DNA of 64,000 bases, taken from positions 372,001 through 436,000 of the forward strand of contig JACKHZ010000011.1 of NCBI GenBank assembly GCA_020638735.1, read 5' to 3'. The translations under genes were made by a program, and so were the position numbers. Of this stretch, positions 1-12,179 are shown piece after piece (the first letter of the stretch is position 1; the number at the start of each line of letters is the position of its first letter). Below the pieces are notes generated by a model. It made no database searches, was not told where the DNA came from, and saw nothing but the letters and a program-made list of their open reading frames with translations. The DNA is from Planctomycetota bacterium. GTDB taxonomy: Bacteria; Planctomycetota; UBA1135; UBA2386.

Positions 1-936
1 GAGCGCGACAGCGCCCCCGGGGACCGTGCTGGAATCGACGCGGAACCCGAACTTCCAGTAGCTGTGGGCGCCGTGTTCGGGGTCGTCGGGGCAGCGCACG
101 CCGGGCAGCGCGCCGAGCGCTTCGCGCAGCGTCGCCGCGACCTCGCGCCGCGCTGCGACCACGCCGTCGAGCTTCGGCAGTTGCGCGCACAGCACCGCGC
201 CCTGCAGCTCGGTCATGCGGTAGTTGAGCGCCGGGAAGTAGTGGTCCGGGTCGGCATCGCCGTAGCCCCAGGCCTTGTTGACGCACAAGAACAGGCGGCG
301 CGCCAGCGCGTCGTCGTCGGTGCAGACGATGCCGCCTTCGCCGCTGGTGATGTGCTTGCCCTGCTGCAACGAGAACGCGGCCAGCCGGCCGAACCTGCCG
401 ACCTTGCGGGCGCGCCACGTCGCGCCGAAGGCCTGCGCGGCGTCTTCGATGACCGGGATCCCGCGCCGCTCGGCGACGGCGAGGATCGCGTCCAGCTCGC
501 ACGGGCAACCGAAGAGGTGGGTGACGACGATCGCGCGTGTGCGCTCGGTCAGCTGCGCCTCGATCGTCGCCGCCGTGACGTTCAGGGTGTCGGGATCGAC
601 GTCGGCGAACACCGGCACCGCGCCCTCGTAGAAGATCGGCGTCAGCGCGCCCATGTCGGTGATCGGCGTGGTGATCACCTCGTCACCGGCCTGCAGGCCG
701 AGCGCCGCGACCGCGCAGTGCACCGCCGCGGAGCCGCTGGCGCACGCGATCGCGTGCTTGGTCCCCAGCCAGCTCGCGAACTCCCGCTCGAAGCGCGCGA
801 CGAACGTTCCGCGCGTGGAGTTCAGCGTGCCGGAGCGCAGCGCCTCGGTGACGTAGGCCAGCTCGGTCTCGTCGAACGTGCGGCCGGAGGCGTCGCCGTC
901 GGACGGCAGCGGGAACGGGTCGGGTGTGGCTCGCAA
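1..936 (-). CDS. DegT/DnrJ/EryC1/StrS-family PLP aminotransferase, 3' end beyond window
   Basis: This is a PLP-dependent sugar-type aminotransferase or dehydratase of the DegT/DnrJ/EryC1/StrS family, which typically acts on keto-sugars of nucleotide diphosphates. About 312 residues are visible of a usual ~370; the C-terminus runs off the left edge. Reading the minus strand gives the family landmarks in order: ACASGSAAVH (phosphate-binding loop), DVDPDTLN, VVTHLFGCP, IEDAAQAFGA (the Asp that contacts the pyridine nitrogen) and SLQQGKHITSGEGG with the Schiff-base Lys. The start is uncertain: no ATG fits, so I chose TTG at 936, just downstream of the stop of the upstream membrane-protein gene (10 nt gap), which suggests co-transcription. 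The substrate cannot be inferred from what is visible. Confidence 0.85.
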   Translation of the reverse strand, partial: MRATPDPFPLPSDGDASGRTFDETELAYVTEALRSGTLNSTRGTFVARFEREFASWLGTKHAIACASGSAAVHCAVAALGLQAGDEVITTPITDMGALTPIFYEGAVPVFADVDPDTLNVTAATIEAQLTERTRAIVVTHLFGCPCELDAILAVAERRGIPVIEDAAQAFGATWRARKVGRFGRLAAFSLQQGKHITSGEGGIVCTDDDALARRLFLCVNKAWGYGDADPDHYFPALNYRMTELQGAVLCAQLPKLDGVVAARREVAATLREALGALPGVRCPDDPEHGAHSYWKFGFRVDSSTVPGGAVAL

Positions 937-946
937 GCGCCGTCGA

Positions 947-1645
947 TCAGCCCGGACCCGGGCGCTGGTTGATGCGGACCGCGACGTGGCTGAGCAGGTC
1001 GTTGATCGCCTTCTCGATGCGGTTGACGTTGGCGACGTTGTCGACCACCACCGCGTGCTTGCTGGTCATCGGGTTGAAGATCAGGCGGCCGCTGCGCAGC
1101 AGCACGTACTCCGCGACGTCGTAGATCTCCTTGTTCATCTCGAGCCCCTCGGTCGACCAGCGGCGAACGTCGCCGAGGTAGCCGTGGTGGTGCAGGATCT
1201 CGCGCGCGTTGACCTCGTAGTAGTGGAAGCGGCTGTTGATGAAGACGATCAGCAGCAGCAGGCCGAGCCCGGCGCTCATGAATCCGTAGTGGGCCTGCGT
1301 GTAGGGGATCTCGACCTTGTCGAGCGCGCGGCCGACGAACCCCGTCAGGTCGAAGTAGAGCACCAGCACGACCAGGAGGCCGATGCCGAAGACCATCACG
1401 ATCGACCAGATGCGGCTGAAGTCGAACGAGAACACCAGCAGGTTCAGCATCAGCACCGACATCCAGATGTTGCCGAGCGTCGCCGCGTCGCCGATGCCGA
1501 GCCAGCTCAGCAGGAAGAAGATCGTCGACACGACGAAGGTCGGGTAGAGGAACACGACCTTCGGCCAGGGGCGGATGATGACGCTCTCGGGCGGGGCGCT
1601 GGGCTCGGACGGGGCCGCGGGAACGGGGGTCTCGGTCGAGGTCAT
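947..1645 (-). CDS. four-helix membrane protein of unknown function
   Basis: Predicted protein of 232 aa that I do not recognise. It has a short polar, Pro-rich N-terminus, then four hydrophobic segments (around residues 28-50, 55-75, 80-100 and 118-135), and a ~95-residue soluble C-terminal domain that begins FHYYEVNAREIL and is rich in charged residues. The C-terminal part looks like a small alpha/beta domain and may sit in the cytoplasm. The ATG at 1645 was chosen because the open frame upstream has non-protein-like composition and the first helix follows soon after. It lies directly upstream of the aminotransferase gene, so the two probably share a transcript, but nothing shows a functional link. 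Confidence 0.7.
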   Translation of the reverse strand: MTSTETPVPAAPSEPSAPPESVIIRPWPKVVFLYPTFVVSTIFFLLSWLGIGDAATLGNIWMSVLMLNLLVFSFDFSRIWSIVMVFGIGLLVVLVLYFDLTGFVGRALDKVEIPYTQAHYGFMSAGLGLLLLIVFINSRFHYYEVNAREILHHHGYLGDVRRWSTEGLEMNKEIYDVAEYVLLRSGRLIFNPMTSKHAVVVDNVANVNRIEKAINDLLSHVAVRINQRPGPG

Positions 1646-1668
1646 GGTCTTGCTGCGGGGAAGGGTCA

Positions 1669-1700
1669 GGTGTGCGGCGGACCGTGCGCCTACGCACACC
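1669..1700. promoter_or_regulatory. 8-bp perfect inverted repeat between divergent genes
   Basis: GGTGTGCG at 1669-1676 and its exact complement CGCACACC at 1693-1700 are separated by 16 nt in the 157-nt gap between the divergently transcribed membrane protein (start 1645) and lipoprotein (start 1803). It could be a dimeric operator or a hairpin in the 5' leader of either gene. No convincing -35/-10 pair was found around it. Confidence 0.3.
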
Positions 1701-1802
1701 GCGGGCGAGGATTGTGGGGAGGCGGGCCCGCTCGCGCCAGTGGGATCAGGACGTGCCGAGGATTCTTGGCGGTCGGTCGCGCGGGCCTGCGCCCTGGTGG
1801 CC

Positions 1803-2987
1803 ATGAACGCTCGTCGCCTGCTGGTCTTCCTCGTCGTCGTGTTCGCGTTGTTCGGCTGCAAGAACGGCCGCGGCGGTGGCAACGGAGTCGACGTGCCCGC
1901 GGTCGTCGCCGCCACGGTGCTCGGCGGCGGACCGGTGGTGCTCAACCCGCTGCTGACCACGGTTCTCGCGCTCGGCGCGATCGAGATCCGCAACGACACG
2001 CCTGCCGGCACGCCCGACCGCGACATCGACTTCGTCATCGACTGCCCGGCCGGTGTCGACTGCAGCGAGTTCTCTGGCCGCCTGGCGCCCGGTGAGGCGC
2101 GCGTGATCCAGGTGCTGACGACGCTCGCGACGGTCGCGGTGGTGGCGATCACGGTGCGCACGATCTACGCGCTCGGCGGCGCCGAGCGGGTGATCCCGGT
2201 GCAGTGGCAGAACCTGGCCGTCGGCAGCCGGGCGCTGGCCCTGTTCACGCTGATCTCGTCACCGCTGTTCGCGCCGCTGTGGTTCGCTGCCACCGCGCTG
2301 ATGCCGACGGGCGTGCTGACCAAGAACAGCAACCCGCTGGTGCCGCAGCGGCTGCCGGCGCTGGCGCAGGAGGTGCGGCTGATCGGGGCGATCATCGGCA
2401 TCCTGACGCTGATCGAGCTGCAGCAGCTGTTCGGCGGTGGCACGCCGTTCGTCGGCAGCGACGGCGCCGGGCCGGAGTTCCCGCTCGGCGCCGGGCCGAA
2501 CGGCCTGACGCTCGCGACCGAGCCAGCGGCGACGATGGCCGAAGGCGAGTACATCGCCTTCTACCTGTCGGTCTCCGAGGACATCCCGCAGGCCTCGACG
2601 AGCGAGTTCTTCCAGTACGCGTTCGTCTGCGACAGCGACGCCGATCCCAGCAACAACTTCGTGGCGAGCCCGGCGTTCGCCGACGACTTCTTCGCCGGCA
2701 CGGACCGCTGGTACGAGCTGACCTACGCGCCGACGAGCGGCTGGGCCTTCCGCTGCAAGGTGGTCGGCGCCGGCAACACGATCACCACCGTGCCGAGCGC
2801 AGCGCGCGCGATCCTCAGCGAGGACACGCTGATCGTGCTGGCGCCGCGCAGCGAGTTCGGCGTCGACCATCCGGCGTTCCGCGCGACGACGTTCGCGCAC
2901 AAGGGCGACTTCGGCCAGAACGCGCCGTTCGACTGGTCGGGCGACCCGTCGCCGACCGTCGACGAGCCGCTGCTCAGCTGGCAGTGA
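1803..2987 (+). CDS. secreted lipoprotein of unknown function
   Basis: 394 aa. The N-terminus is a clear lipoprotein signal: Arg-rich start, a hydrophobic core LLVFLVVVFALF, then a lipobox ending in Cys at residue 19 (ALFGC), followed by a Gly/Asn-rich linker. The ATG at 1803 places this signal at the very N-terminus, so longer frames from 1575 are rejected. The mature protein has hydrophobic stretches around residues 100-160 and 190-215 that could be membrane-embedded or buried, and a C-terminal beta-rich half with repeated Phe/Asp-containing motifs. I recognise no domain. It is convergent with the DUF6288 gene, with only 3 nt between the stops. Confidence 0.7.
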   Translation: MNARRLLVFLVVVFALFGCKNGRGGGNGVDVPAVVAATVLGGGPVVLNPLLTTVLALGAIEIRNDTPAGTPDRDIDFVIDCPAGVDCSEFSGRLAPGEARVIQVLTTLATVAVVAITVRTIYALGGAERVIPVQWQNLAVGSRALALFTLISSPLFAPLWFAATALMPTGVLTKNSNPLVPQRLPALAQEVRLIGAIIGILTLIELQQLFGGGTPFVGSDGAGPEFPLGAGPNGLTLATEPAATMAEGEYIAFYLSVSEDIPQASTSEFFQYAFVCDSDADPSNNFVASPAFADDFFAGTDRWYELTYAPTSGWAFRCKVVGAGNTITTVPSAARAILSEDTLIVLAPRSEFGVDHPAFRATTFAHKGDFGQNAPFDWSGDPSPTVDEPLLSWQ

Positions 2988-2990
2988 GGA

Positions 2991-4538
2991 TCACTTCGGG
3001 CCGGTGCTGGGTGCTGCGGGAGCGTCGTCGCGACCGGTGATGCACAGCGAGCGCTTCTCCATCGTCAGGATGAAGGCGACCACGGCGCTCGCCGACAGCC
3101 GCGAGTCGGCGCCGTAGCCGGCGTTGTCGCGGTTGGGCTGGTAGTAGAAGGTGCCGTCGGGGCACTCCGACAGCACGAACCACCACCGGTTCGCGTCGAG
3201 CAGGCTGCGCCATGCGCCCGGCTCGAGGTGCGCGGTCAGCGCCGCGTAGGCCATGCCCATCGTCGGGCAGCCGTGCGTGTCGGGGAAGCTCTCCGGGTGC
3301 GCGCCGATGCACGCCGTGTGGCGCAGCGCCTGCGCGCGGTGCGCGGCGACGTCGAACGGGCAGATCCAGTTGGCGATGCCGGCGGCGCCGGTGCGGCCCG
3401 GATCGGCCCAGTTCTGGTCGCCCGCCGACTCGTCCTCGTACCAGACGTAGCCGTTCTTGCCGGTCGCGCGCTGCAGGAACGCGTAGGCCGCGTCGTGGCG
3501 CTCGCGCGGCACGTCGACGCCGCAGCGCTCCATCAGCGCGAACACCAGCGCGCCCTGGCCGGTGATCATCGCGATCGGGCCGTAGCCCTCGAAGCCCGGG
3601 TTGTGGCCCCAGCCTCCCTCGGCCTCGCCGGGCTTCTTCGGTACCGCGTCGGGGTGTGACTCGTGCGACTTCGGGTTGATCTGCGACGGATCGGTGTACT
3701 GCGAGTGCAGCAGGAAGTCGCGCACCTGCTCGAGCTCGGGCAGCACCCACTTCTCGCCGGTGGCGAGGTGGTATTCCGCGAGCACGATGCCGGCCGCCAT
3801 GTAGCGCCAGTTGATCAGCGAGTCGTGGTCTTTCGCCTGCGTGGTGCGGGCGTGGAAGCGCGCGCAGCGCTCGACGGCCTTGTGGTGCTTCTGGTCGCCG
3901 CTCGCCAGCAGCGCCAGCGGCGCGAACACGTCGTGCGGCGGACTTCCCCAAGAGCCGTCGTCGCGCTGCTGTTCGACCAGCCACGGCAGCAGCGTGTCGA
4001 GCACGTGTCCGCTCTTCTTGCAGTCGGTCGGAAACGTCGCCGCGAAGCTGCCGCCGTGCTTCGCTCCGACGGTGCCGACGTCGAGGCGCAGGTCCTTCTC
4101 GTCGTCGCCGCGCAGCACGCGCACGTCGAGGCGCGCCTTCTTGCCCTGCTGCAGCGCGGCATCCAGCGCCGCGGCGAAGTCGCCGATCGGGCCGCGCGCG
4201 CCGAACACCTTCTCGCCGTAGCCGTTCTGGTGCGGCGTCGCGAACACCGCGCCGCCGGCGCCGATCACATGGTCGCCGACGTGCACCTTGCCGGCGGCGG
4301 GGGAGTCGGGCAGCACGTAGCGCACGACGAGGTGGGTCGGCGCGTTCTCGACCAGCTCGACGCGCAGCCCGGTGATGCCGAGGTTGTAGAACCACCCCGG
4401 CACGTCCTGGTCGGGACCGCTCTGGGTCTTGATCGACCAGGGCCGACCGTCCTGGTGGTAGTGGACCTGGGCGGGCGACGCCGCGACGAGCGCGAACATC
4501 GCGACCGCGCACGGCAACCATCGTGCGGGGGAGTGCAT
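2991..4538 (-). CDS. exported DUF6288 protein (PDZ plus alpha/alpha-toroid)
   Basis: 515 aa. It starts with a cleavable signal peptide (about residues 1-23, ending in ASPA). Residues ~40-150 look like a PDZ-like domain (GITGLRVELVENAP, then SPAAGKVHVGDHVIGAG), which usually binds peptide C-termini. The rest resembles the six-hairpin alpha/alpha toroid of the terpenoid-cyclase/prenyltransferase fold: repeated helical blocks with QQRDDGSWGSPPHDVFAP, GGWGHNPGFEGYG and ISNW-like Trp-rich motifs. This combination is the DUF6288 family, known mainly from genomes of Planctomycetota and relatives and without an assigned activity. It probably acts outside the cytoplasm; the neighbours give no substrate clue. 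Confidence 0.8.
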   Translation of the reverse strand: MHSPARWLPCAVAMFALVAASPAQVHYHQDGRPWSIKTQSGPDQDVPGWFYNLGITGLRVELVENAPTHLVVRYVLPDSPAAGKVHVGDHVIGAGGAVFATPHQNGYGEKVFGARGPIGDFAAALDAALQQGKKARLDVRVLRGDDEKDLRLDVGTVGAKHGGSFAATFPTDCKKSGHVLDTLLPWLVEQQRDDGSWGSPPHDVFAPLALLASGDQKHHKAVERCARFHARTTQAKDHDSLINWRYMAAGIVLAEYHLATGEKWVLPELEQVRDFLLHSQYTDPSQINPKSHESHPDAVPKKPGEAEGGWGHNPGFEGYGPIAMITGQGALVFALMERCGVDVPRERHDAAYAFLQRATGKNGYVWYEDESAGDQNWADPGRTGAAGIANWICPFDVAAHRAQALRHTACIGAHPESFPDTHGCPTMGMAYAALTAHLEPGAWRSLLDANRWWFVLSECPDGTFYYQPNRDNAGYGADSRLSASAVVAFILTMEKRSLCITGRDDAPAAPSTGPK

Positions 4539-4573
4539 GGCCGCGGCAGGTTATCCGCAGCGCGGCCGGCAAG

Positions 4574-4593
4574 CGATCAGGCGCAGGCCTCGA

Positions 4594-4607
<14 letters not shown>
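4574..4607. repeat. 17-bp tandem duplication across the gcvP stop codon
   Basis: CGATCAGGCGCAGGCCT (4574-4590) is followed directly by CGATCAGGCGTAAGCCT (4591-4607), two differences in 17. The right copy encodes the last residues and stop of gcvP on the minus strand; the left copy repeats the same codons after the stop. Confidence 0.8.
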
Positions 4608-7461
<2,854 letters not shown>

Positions 7462-7506
7462 GGGGTGCGGGTGCCCGACGTCGCGGGGCGGCGTAGCGGG
7501 GCGACC

Positions 7507-7535
7507 AGGATAGGCAGCTGCGCCTCCCGGTTCAA
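7507..7535 (-). promoter_or_regulatory. sigma70-type promoter for gcvP
   Basis: On the minus strand TTGAAC (7535-7530), a 17-nt spacer and TATCCT (7512-7507) match housekeeping -35/-10 boxes, about 45 nt before the gcvP ATG. No glycine riboswitch motif is visible in the 131-nt gap. Confidence 0.65.
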
Positions 7536-7592
7536 AGAGGGAGCGGCCGGGAGCGGCGCGCCGGCCCGGCGGCGGCCGGCCAGCCCGACTGC

Positions 7593-8966
7593 CTAGGCGA
7601 ACGGTCCGCCGAGCGCCCCGGTCGCGTCGCCGAAGGTCTCGGCCGGCGCGGCGGAGCCGGCGGTCGCCGTGCGCAGCATCGCCAGCAGCAGGTTGCACAT
7701 CGGCGTCTTCTCGTCCCAGCGGTGGTAGCTGCCGTGGCGCAGGCCGAGCCGGCCGCCGCCGACCAGCAGCAGCGGCAGGTTGCGGGCGTTGTGCGTGGTG
7801 CTGCAGCAGCTGCCGTAGAGCACCTGGGTGGTGTCGAGCAGCGGGCCGTGTTCGTCCTGCACCGTCGCCAGCCGCTCGACGAAGTACGCGAACTGCTGGG
7901 CCTGCCACTGGTCGTAGCGACCCCAGTCGTCCCAGTGCCCCTCGTGGCCGTCGTGGCTGATCGTGTGCAGGCCGCGCTTGATGCCGAGCGCCCGCTGCGG
8001 GAACGAATCGCCGAAGCCCATGCCGTCCTCGCGGCCGGTCATGAAGGTGACGACGCGCGTCAGGTCCAGCTGCAGCGCCAGCGCCATCAGGTCGAACATC
8101 GAGCGCAGGTAGGCGGTCGGGTCGACGTCGGCGCGCGCGTCGAGGTCGACGTGGCTGCTGTCGAACGGCGGCAGCGGCCGGTCGAGCCACTGCTCGTTGC
8201 GCTGCAGCTGCTCCTCGACGGCGTCGAGCGACTGCAGGTACTGACCGAGCTTGTCGCGGTCCTGCCTGCCGAGTCGCTGCTCGAGGCGCTTCGCGTCGTC
8301 GAGCACCAGGTCGACGATGCGGCGACCGCGCCGCAGGCTCTCCTTGCGCGTCGCGGTGACGTCCGCCCCGCCCTGCGCGAAGTAGCGCTCGAAGATCAGC
8401 CGCTGCCGGCACTCGGCCGGGATCGGCCGGCCGCTGTGGTCGAACGAGATCGTCGCCGTGCGCGACTTGTAGCCGACGCCGCCGTCGGTCGACAGCACCA
8501 GCGACGGGTAGCGGGTGTGCTGCTTGAGCTGGCGGGAGATGACCTGGTCGACCGAGACGCGGTTCTTGTAGCTGTCGCCGCGCAGGTCGCCGGCGGTCAG
8601 CCAGGTGTCGCCGGCGAGGTGGCCGAGCAGCTCGCGCGACAGCGGATGGCTGAGGCCGCCGAACACGCTGAGGCGGTCGCGGTACGGCTCGAGGCACGAC
8701 AGTACGTCCGTGAAGCGGAAGTCGGCGCCTTCGCCGTCGGGGAACCAGCGCCAGTGGCGGTACTTCTCGTCGTTCTCGTCGGGCAGGCTGCAGCCGTTGG
8801 GGAAGTAGACGAAGCAGGTGCGGCGCACCGGTTCGCGGCGCCCAGGCTCGCGGTCCGGCGCCGGCGTCATCGCCTCGAGCCACGGCAGCGCCACGGCGAC
8901 GCCGGCGCCGCGCAGCAACGTGCGGCGGTCGAGCTGCCATGAGTTGGAGGTCGTCAAGGTCTGCAT
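7593..8966 (-). CDS. DUF1552 family exported protein with Tat signal
   Basis: 457 aa. The N-terminus carries a twin-arginine signal (DRRTLLRGAG, Arg 14-15) followed by a hydrophobic stretch, so the protein is probably exported folded. The body matches the DUF1552 family: TCFVYFPNG near the start, the VFGGLSHP motif, and HTISHDGH in the C-terminal half; the family belongs to the alkaline-phosphatase/sulfatase-like fold group and has no proven activity. It sits 8 nt downstream of the DUF1587/1592-type cytochrome gene, a pairing repeated many times in planctomycete genomes, so the two products very likely work together. ATG 8966 places the Tat signal correctly. Confidence 0.85.
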   Translation of the reverse strand: MQTLTTSNSWQLDRRTLLRGAGVAVALPWLEAMTPAPDREPGRREPVRRTCFVYFPNGCSLPDENDEKYRHWRWFPDGEGADFRFTDVLSCLEPYRDRLSVFGGLSHPLSRELLGHLAGDTWLTAGDLRGDSYKNRVSVDQVISRQLKQHTRYPSLVLSTDGGVGYKSRTATISFDHSGRPIPAECRQRLIFERYFAQGGADVTATRKESLRRGRRIVDLVLDDAKRLEQRLGRQDRDKLGQYLQSLDAVEEQLQRNEQWLDRPLPPFDSSHVDLDARADVDPTAYLRSMFDLMALALQLDLTRVVTFMTGREDGMGFGDSFPQRALGIKRGLHTISHDGHEGHWDDWGRYDQWQAQQFAYFVERLATVQDEHGPLLDTTQVLYGSCCSTTHNARNLPLLLVGGGRLGLRHGSYHRWDEKTPMCNLLLAMLRTATAGSAAPAETFGDATGALGGPFA

Positions 8967-8974
8967 GGCATCGC

Positions 8975-11900
8975 TCACTTCGACTGGAACTCGGGGCTGA
9001 TGACGATGGCGCGGATCACGCTGCGCAGGCGGCCGCCGCCGATCTTCGCCTGTTGCAGCATGGTGTCGACCGCGGCGCGGTCGCCGAACTGCAGCTCGCG
9101 GCCGAGCGCGTAGCTGAGCAGGTGTTCGGTGGTGGCGCGCAGCAGCGCGTCGCGGTGGGTCTCCAGCAGCCAGCCTTGCAGACCGGCGAGGCCGTCGACC
9201 GTGGCGCCGTCGGGCAGCACCGAGCTGGCGTCGATCGCCGCGCCCTTGCGCTCGGGCTCGAAGCGGCCGACCGCGCTCAGCCTCTCGAACGGGATGCCGA
9301 ACGGGTCGATGCCGGCGTGGCAGTCGCGGCACGACGCCTTGTCGCGATGCTGCTCGAGCTGCTGCTTCAACGTCAGCTTCGCCGCGTCCGGCGAGTGCTT
9401 GTCGAGCTCCGGCACGTTCGGCGGCGGCGGCGGCGGCGGGTCGTTGAGCAGCCGCGCGCGCAGCCAGACGGCGCGCTTGATCGGGTGCGGCTCGAGGCCG
9501 TCGGAGTGGCCGGCGAGCACCGCGCCGAGCGACATCAGGCCGCCGCGCCGGCTCGGGTCGTCGACCGGCACGGCGCGCATCGCGTCGCCGAGCACCTTGC
9601 CGCCGTCGGGCATCGTCACGCCGTAGAACTCGGCGAGGTTCTGGTTGAGCATCGCGAAGTCGGCGGCGACGAAGGTCTCGACCGGCAGGTCGTCGCGCAG
9701 CACCCGGCCGACGAACGCGAACGCCTCGCGGTCCATGTCGCGCTTGACGAAGCGCGTGTAGTCGCGGTGGCGGTCGACGTCGATCGAGACGTTCTGGTGG
9801 CGGTCCAGGCGCAGCCACTCCGTCGTGAAGCGGCGCACGAAGCGCTCGACGCGCGCGTCGTCGAGCAGCCGGTCGGTCTGCTCGAGCAGTCGGCTGCGCA
9901 GCGCCCCCGCGGCGGCGAGCTCGCGCAGCTCGTCGTCGGGCGGCCCGTTCCACAGGAAGTAGCTCAGGCGGTTGGCCAACGCCCAGTCGGGCAGCGGGCA
10001 GGACTCAGCGGTCGCGCTCTCCGCCTCGGGCTCCGGTTCGCACAGGAACAGGAATTCCGGCGAGCACAGCACGCCGACCAGCAGCTCGCGGACGGACTGC
10101 TCGAAGCTCGCGAAGTCCGGCCGCAGCTGCCGCCAGAAGGTCACGTAGCGCTCGACCTCGTCCGGGCTGACCGGCCGGCGGAACGCGCGCGGCAGGAAGC
10201 GCGCGAGCAGCCGGCGCACGCCGTCCGGGTCGTCGGTCGCGCGCGCCGCGCCGTCGCCGAACAACTGCACGTGCGACCGCGGCGGCCACTGCGGCAGGTA
10301 GGGCGCCTCGAACTCGATCGACTCGATCAGCAGCGGCGGGCCGGTCTCCTTCGGCGACTTGACGAGGTGGTCGTTCCACAAGCCGAGCAGCAGGAACCCC
10401 GACAGGATCTCGGTGTCGCCGGACTCGGGCTCCGGGATCGGCAGGTTCTCCAGGCGACCGTGGAAGGTGTATTCGGCGAACTCGGCCGGCGCCGAGCGCA
10501 CCTCCTGCGGCGCGTCGAAGGTCAGGTAGTCCATGCCGTCGTCGGTGCGGGTGCCGACGTAGGCGCGCATCGACGGCACCAGCTGCGACAGCGCCGCGGA
10601 GTTCTCGCGGTGCTGGTCGTGCAGCCGCTTCACCAGCGGATGGTCGTCGTCGAGCGGCGTGATCACCACGGCCGAGAAGCCGACGAAGAACGGCCCGCCG
10701 AGCTCGAAGTGGTGGCGGCCCTTGCGCAGGCCCATGACGCCGAGCGGCGTGACCATGCGCGGCTGCAGCAGCTGCTCGGGCGTCGGCTCGAGCCGCTGGT
10801 CGAGGTGGTGGCCGGCGCAGCGCAGCCGCGCCGACGGCATGCCGTCCTTCGACTTCGGCCGGTGCACGAGATCGACCTGGTAGAAGCCGTCGCGCGGCAG
10901 GTCGACGCGCAGCCTGGCCTTGCAGTCCTTCGGCACCTCGATCGGCTGCAGCTGGCCGTCGACGACCTCGAGGTTCTGTCGCTGGTCGCTGTCCTCGGCG
11001 TCGAGGATCTGCGCGTCGCCGGCGACGAAGATCGTCTCCTCCCGGTCCGTCGCGTCGCCGAGCTGGATGCACGGCTTCGGCTCGTCCAGCTTCAGCAGCA
11101 GCTCCTGGCGCAGCGGCGGCACCTCGCCGCGGCTGGCGCGCACGCGCATCACGAAGTCGCCGCGCTCGGGCCAGCAGCGCTGCATCTCCAGCTTGAGGTT
11201 CGGCGACGGGCCCTGCCACGACGCCGGCGTGACCTCGCGGTGCGGCAACGCCGACAGCAGCACGATGCCGTCGTCGACGACCTGGAAGCGGTCCTGGCCG
11301 GAGCCGCGCAGGCCGACGGTGATGCGCCGCTGCAGCGCCTCGCGCGCCTTCTGCTCTCCGGGTGCGTCGTCGCCGAGCAGCTCGACGCGGAAGTCCCGGG
11401 TCGACAGCGGCACCGACTGGTAGCCGCCCGTCTCGGCCGCGACGTGGCCCTGGCCGACGCCGCTGCCGAAGGTGACGCGGTAGCGGGTGACGGCCGGCTT
11501 GTCGCCGACCGCGATCGCCTGCTCGAGCACCTGCCGCGCCAGCCGCTCGTAGGTCTCGAGGTGCAGCGGCGAGCTCTGCAGCACCTCGCCGTTGTTGGAG
11601 TAGCCGTTCTTCGCCTTGCCGTCTTCCGGCAGCGCCCGGGTGACGTCGATCGGCACGCCCAGCAGCTCCTGCACGGTGATCGAGTACTGCTCCCGCGTCA
11701 GGCGGCGCAGCACGGTCGAACGCTCGCCCTTCTGCCGGTCGGCAGCGGCGGCGAGGCCGGCGCGCAGCCAGCGGGTCACCGCGCGGCGCTCGTCGTCGCC
11801 CAGCTGCGGCTCGTCCTCGGGTGGCATCTCGCCGCTGTCGATCATGTCGAGCGCCGCGTGGAAGCCCTCGGCGTCGGCGCGGGTCGGCATCGCCGGGTCC

Positions 11901-12100
11901 AGCGTGTCGAGCCGCAGGTCGCCCTTCTGCTTCTTCTCGCCGTGGCAGCGGAAGCAGCGTTCGGCGAGCACCGGCTGCACCGCGGTGCTCCAGTCGATCG
12001 GTCGCTGCTCGACCGCCTGCTGGGCCGCCAGCGAGGGCACGACGAGGCCGAGGCAGAGCACGGCGCTGCCGACGCAACGGAGCTGGGCTGGGCTGGGCAT
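8975..12100 (-). CDS. secreted planctomycete cytochrome c protein (DUF1587/1592/1588/1585)
   Basis: 1041 aa. A signal peptide (to about residue 27, LAAQQ) is followed by a PSD1-like cytochrome domain with heme motif CFRCH at 49-53 and a distal Met in SGEMPPED. Then come the DUF1587-type segment (LRRLTREQYSITVQELLG), a carbohydrate-binding-like beta region, DUF1592 (FLPRAFRRPVSPDEVERY), DUF1588 with ASCRDCHAGIDPFG, and the DUF1585 C-terminus (YALGRELQFGD). The CRDCH is a second CXXCH, so two hemes are possible. The family is hallmark for Planctomycetota and presumed to be a periplasmic electron-transfer enzyme on polymeric substrates, but the reaction is unknown. It is followed immediately by its DUF1552 partner. 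Confidence 0.9.
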   Translation of the reverse strand: MPSPAQLRCVGSAVLCLGLVVPSLAAQQAVEQRPIDWSTAVQPVLAERCFRCHGEKKQKGDLRLDTLDPAMPTRADAEGFHAALDMIDSGEMPPEDEPQLGDDERRAVTRWLRAGLAAAADRQKGERSTVLRRLTREQYSITVQELLGVPIDVTRALPEDGKAKNGYSNNGEVLQSSPLHLETYERLARQVLEQAIAVGDKPAVTRYRVTFGSGVGQGHVAAETGGYQSVPLSTRDFRVELLGDDAPGEQKAREALQRRITVGLRGSGQDRFQVVDDGIVLLSALPHREVTPASWQGPSPNLKLEMQRCWPERGDFVMRVRASRGEVPPLRQELLLKLDEPKPCIQLGDATDREETIFVAGDAQILDAEDSDQRQNLEVVDGQLQPIEVPKDCKARLRVDLPRDGFYQVDLVHRPKSKDGMPSARLRCAGHHLDQRLEPTPEQLLQPRMVTPLGVMGLRKGRHHFELGGPFFVGFSAVVITPLDDDHPLVKRLHDQHRENSAALSQLVPSMRAYVGTRTDDGMDYLTFDAPQEVRSAPAEFAEYTFHGRLENLPIPEPESGDTEILSGFLLLGLWNDHLVKSPKETGPPLLIESIEFEAPYLPQWPPRSHVQLFGDGAARATDDPDGVRRLLARFLPRAFRRPVSPDEVERYVTFWRQLRPDFASFEQSVRELLVGVLCSPEFLFLCEPEPEAESATAESCPLPDWALANRLSYFLWNGPPDDELRELAAAGALRSRLLEQTDRLLDDARVERFVRRFTTEWLRLDRHQNVSIDVDRHRDYTRFVKRDMDREAFAFVGRVLRDDLPVETFVAADFAMLNQNLAEFYGVTMPDGGKVLGDAMRAVPVDDPSRRGGLMSLGAVLAGHSDGLEPHPIKRAVWLRARLLNDPPPPPPPNVPELDKHSPDAAKLTLKQQLEQHRDKASCRDCHAGIDPFGIPFERLSAVGRFEPERKGAAIDASSVLPDGATVDGLAGLQGWLLETHRDALLRATTEHLLSYALGRELQFGDRAAVDTMLQQAKIGGGRLRSVIRAIVISPEFQSK

Positions 12101-12179
12101 GGGCGGAGCGGGGCGGCTCGGCGCGCCATTGTGCCAGCACGACCGCGAACGTCGAGAGGCCGGCGGGGTCGCTGAGCGA

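Noticed and set aside
7462..7592. glycine riboswitch upstream of gcvP
   Set aside because: The conserved GGAGAGA-type elements of the tandem aptamer are missing, and the leader after the promoter is too short.
8939..12175. 1078-residue plus-strand open frame
   Set aside because: It is antisense to the cytochrome gene, whose domains and heme motifs are clear. Its composition (Arg, Ala, Val, His runs) is that of a GC-driven shadow frame.
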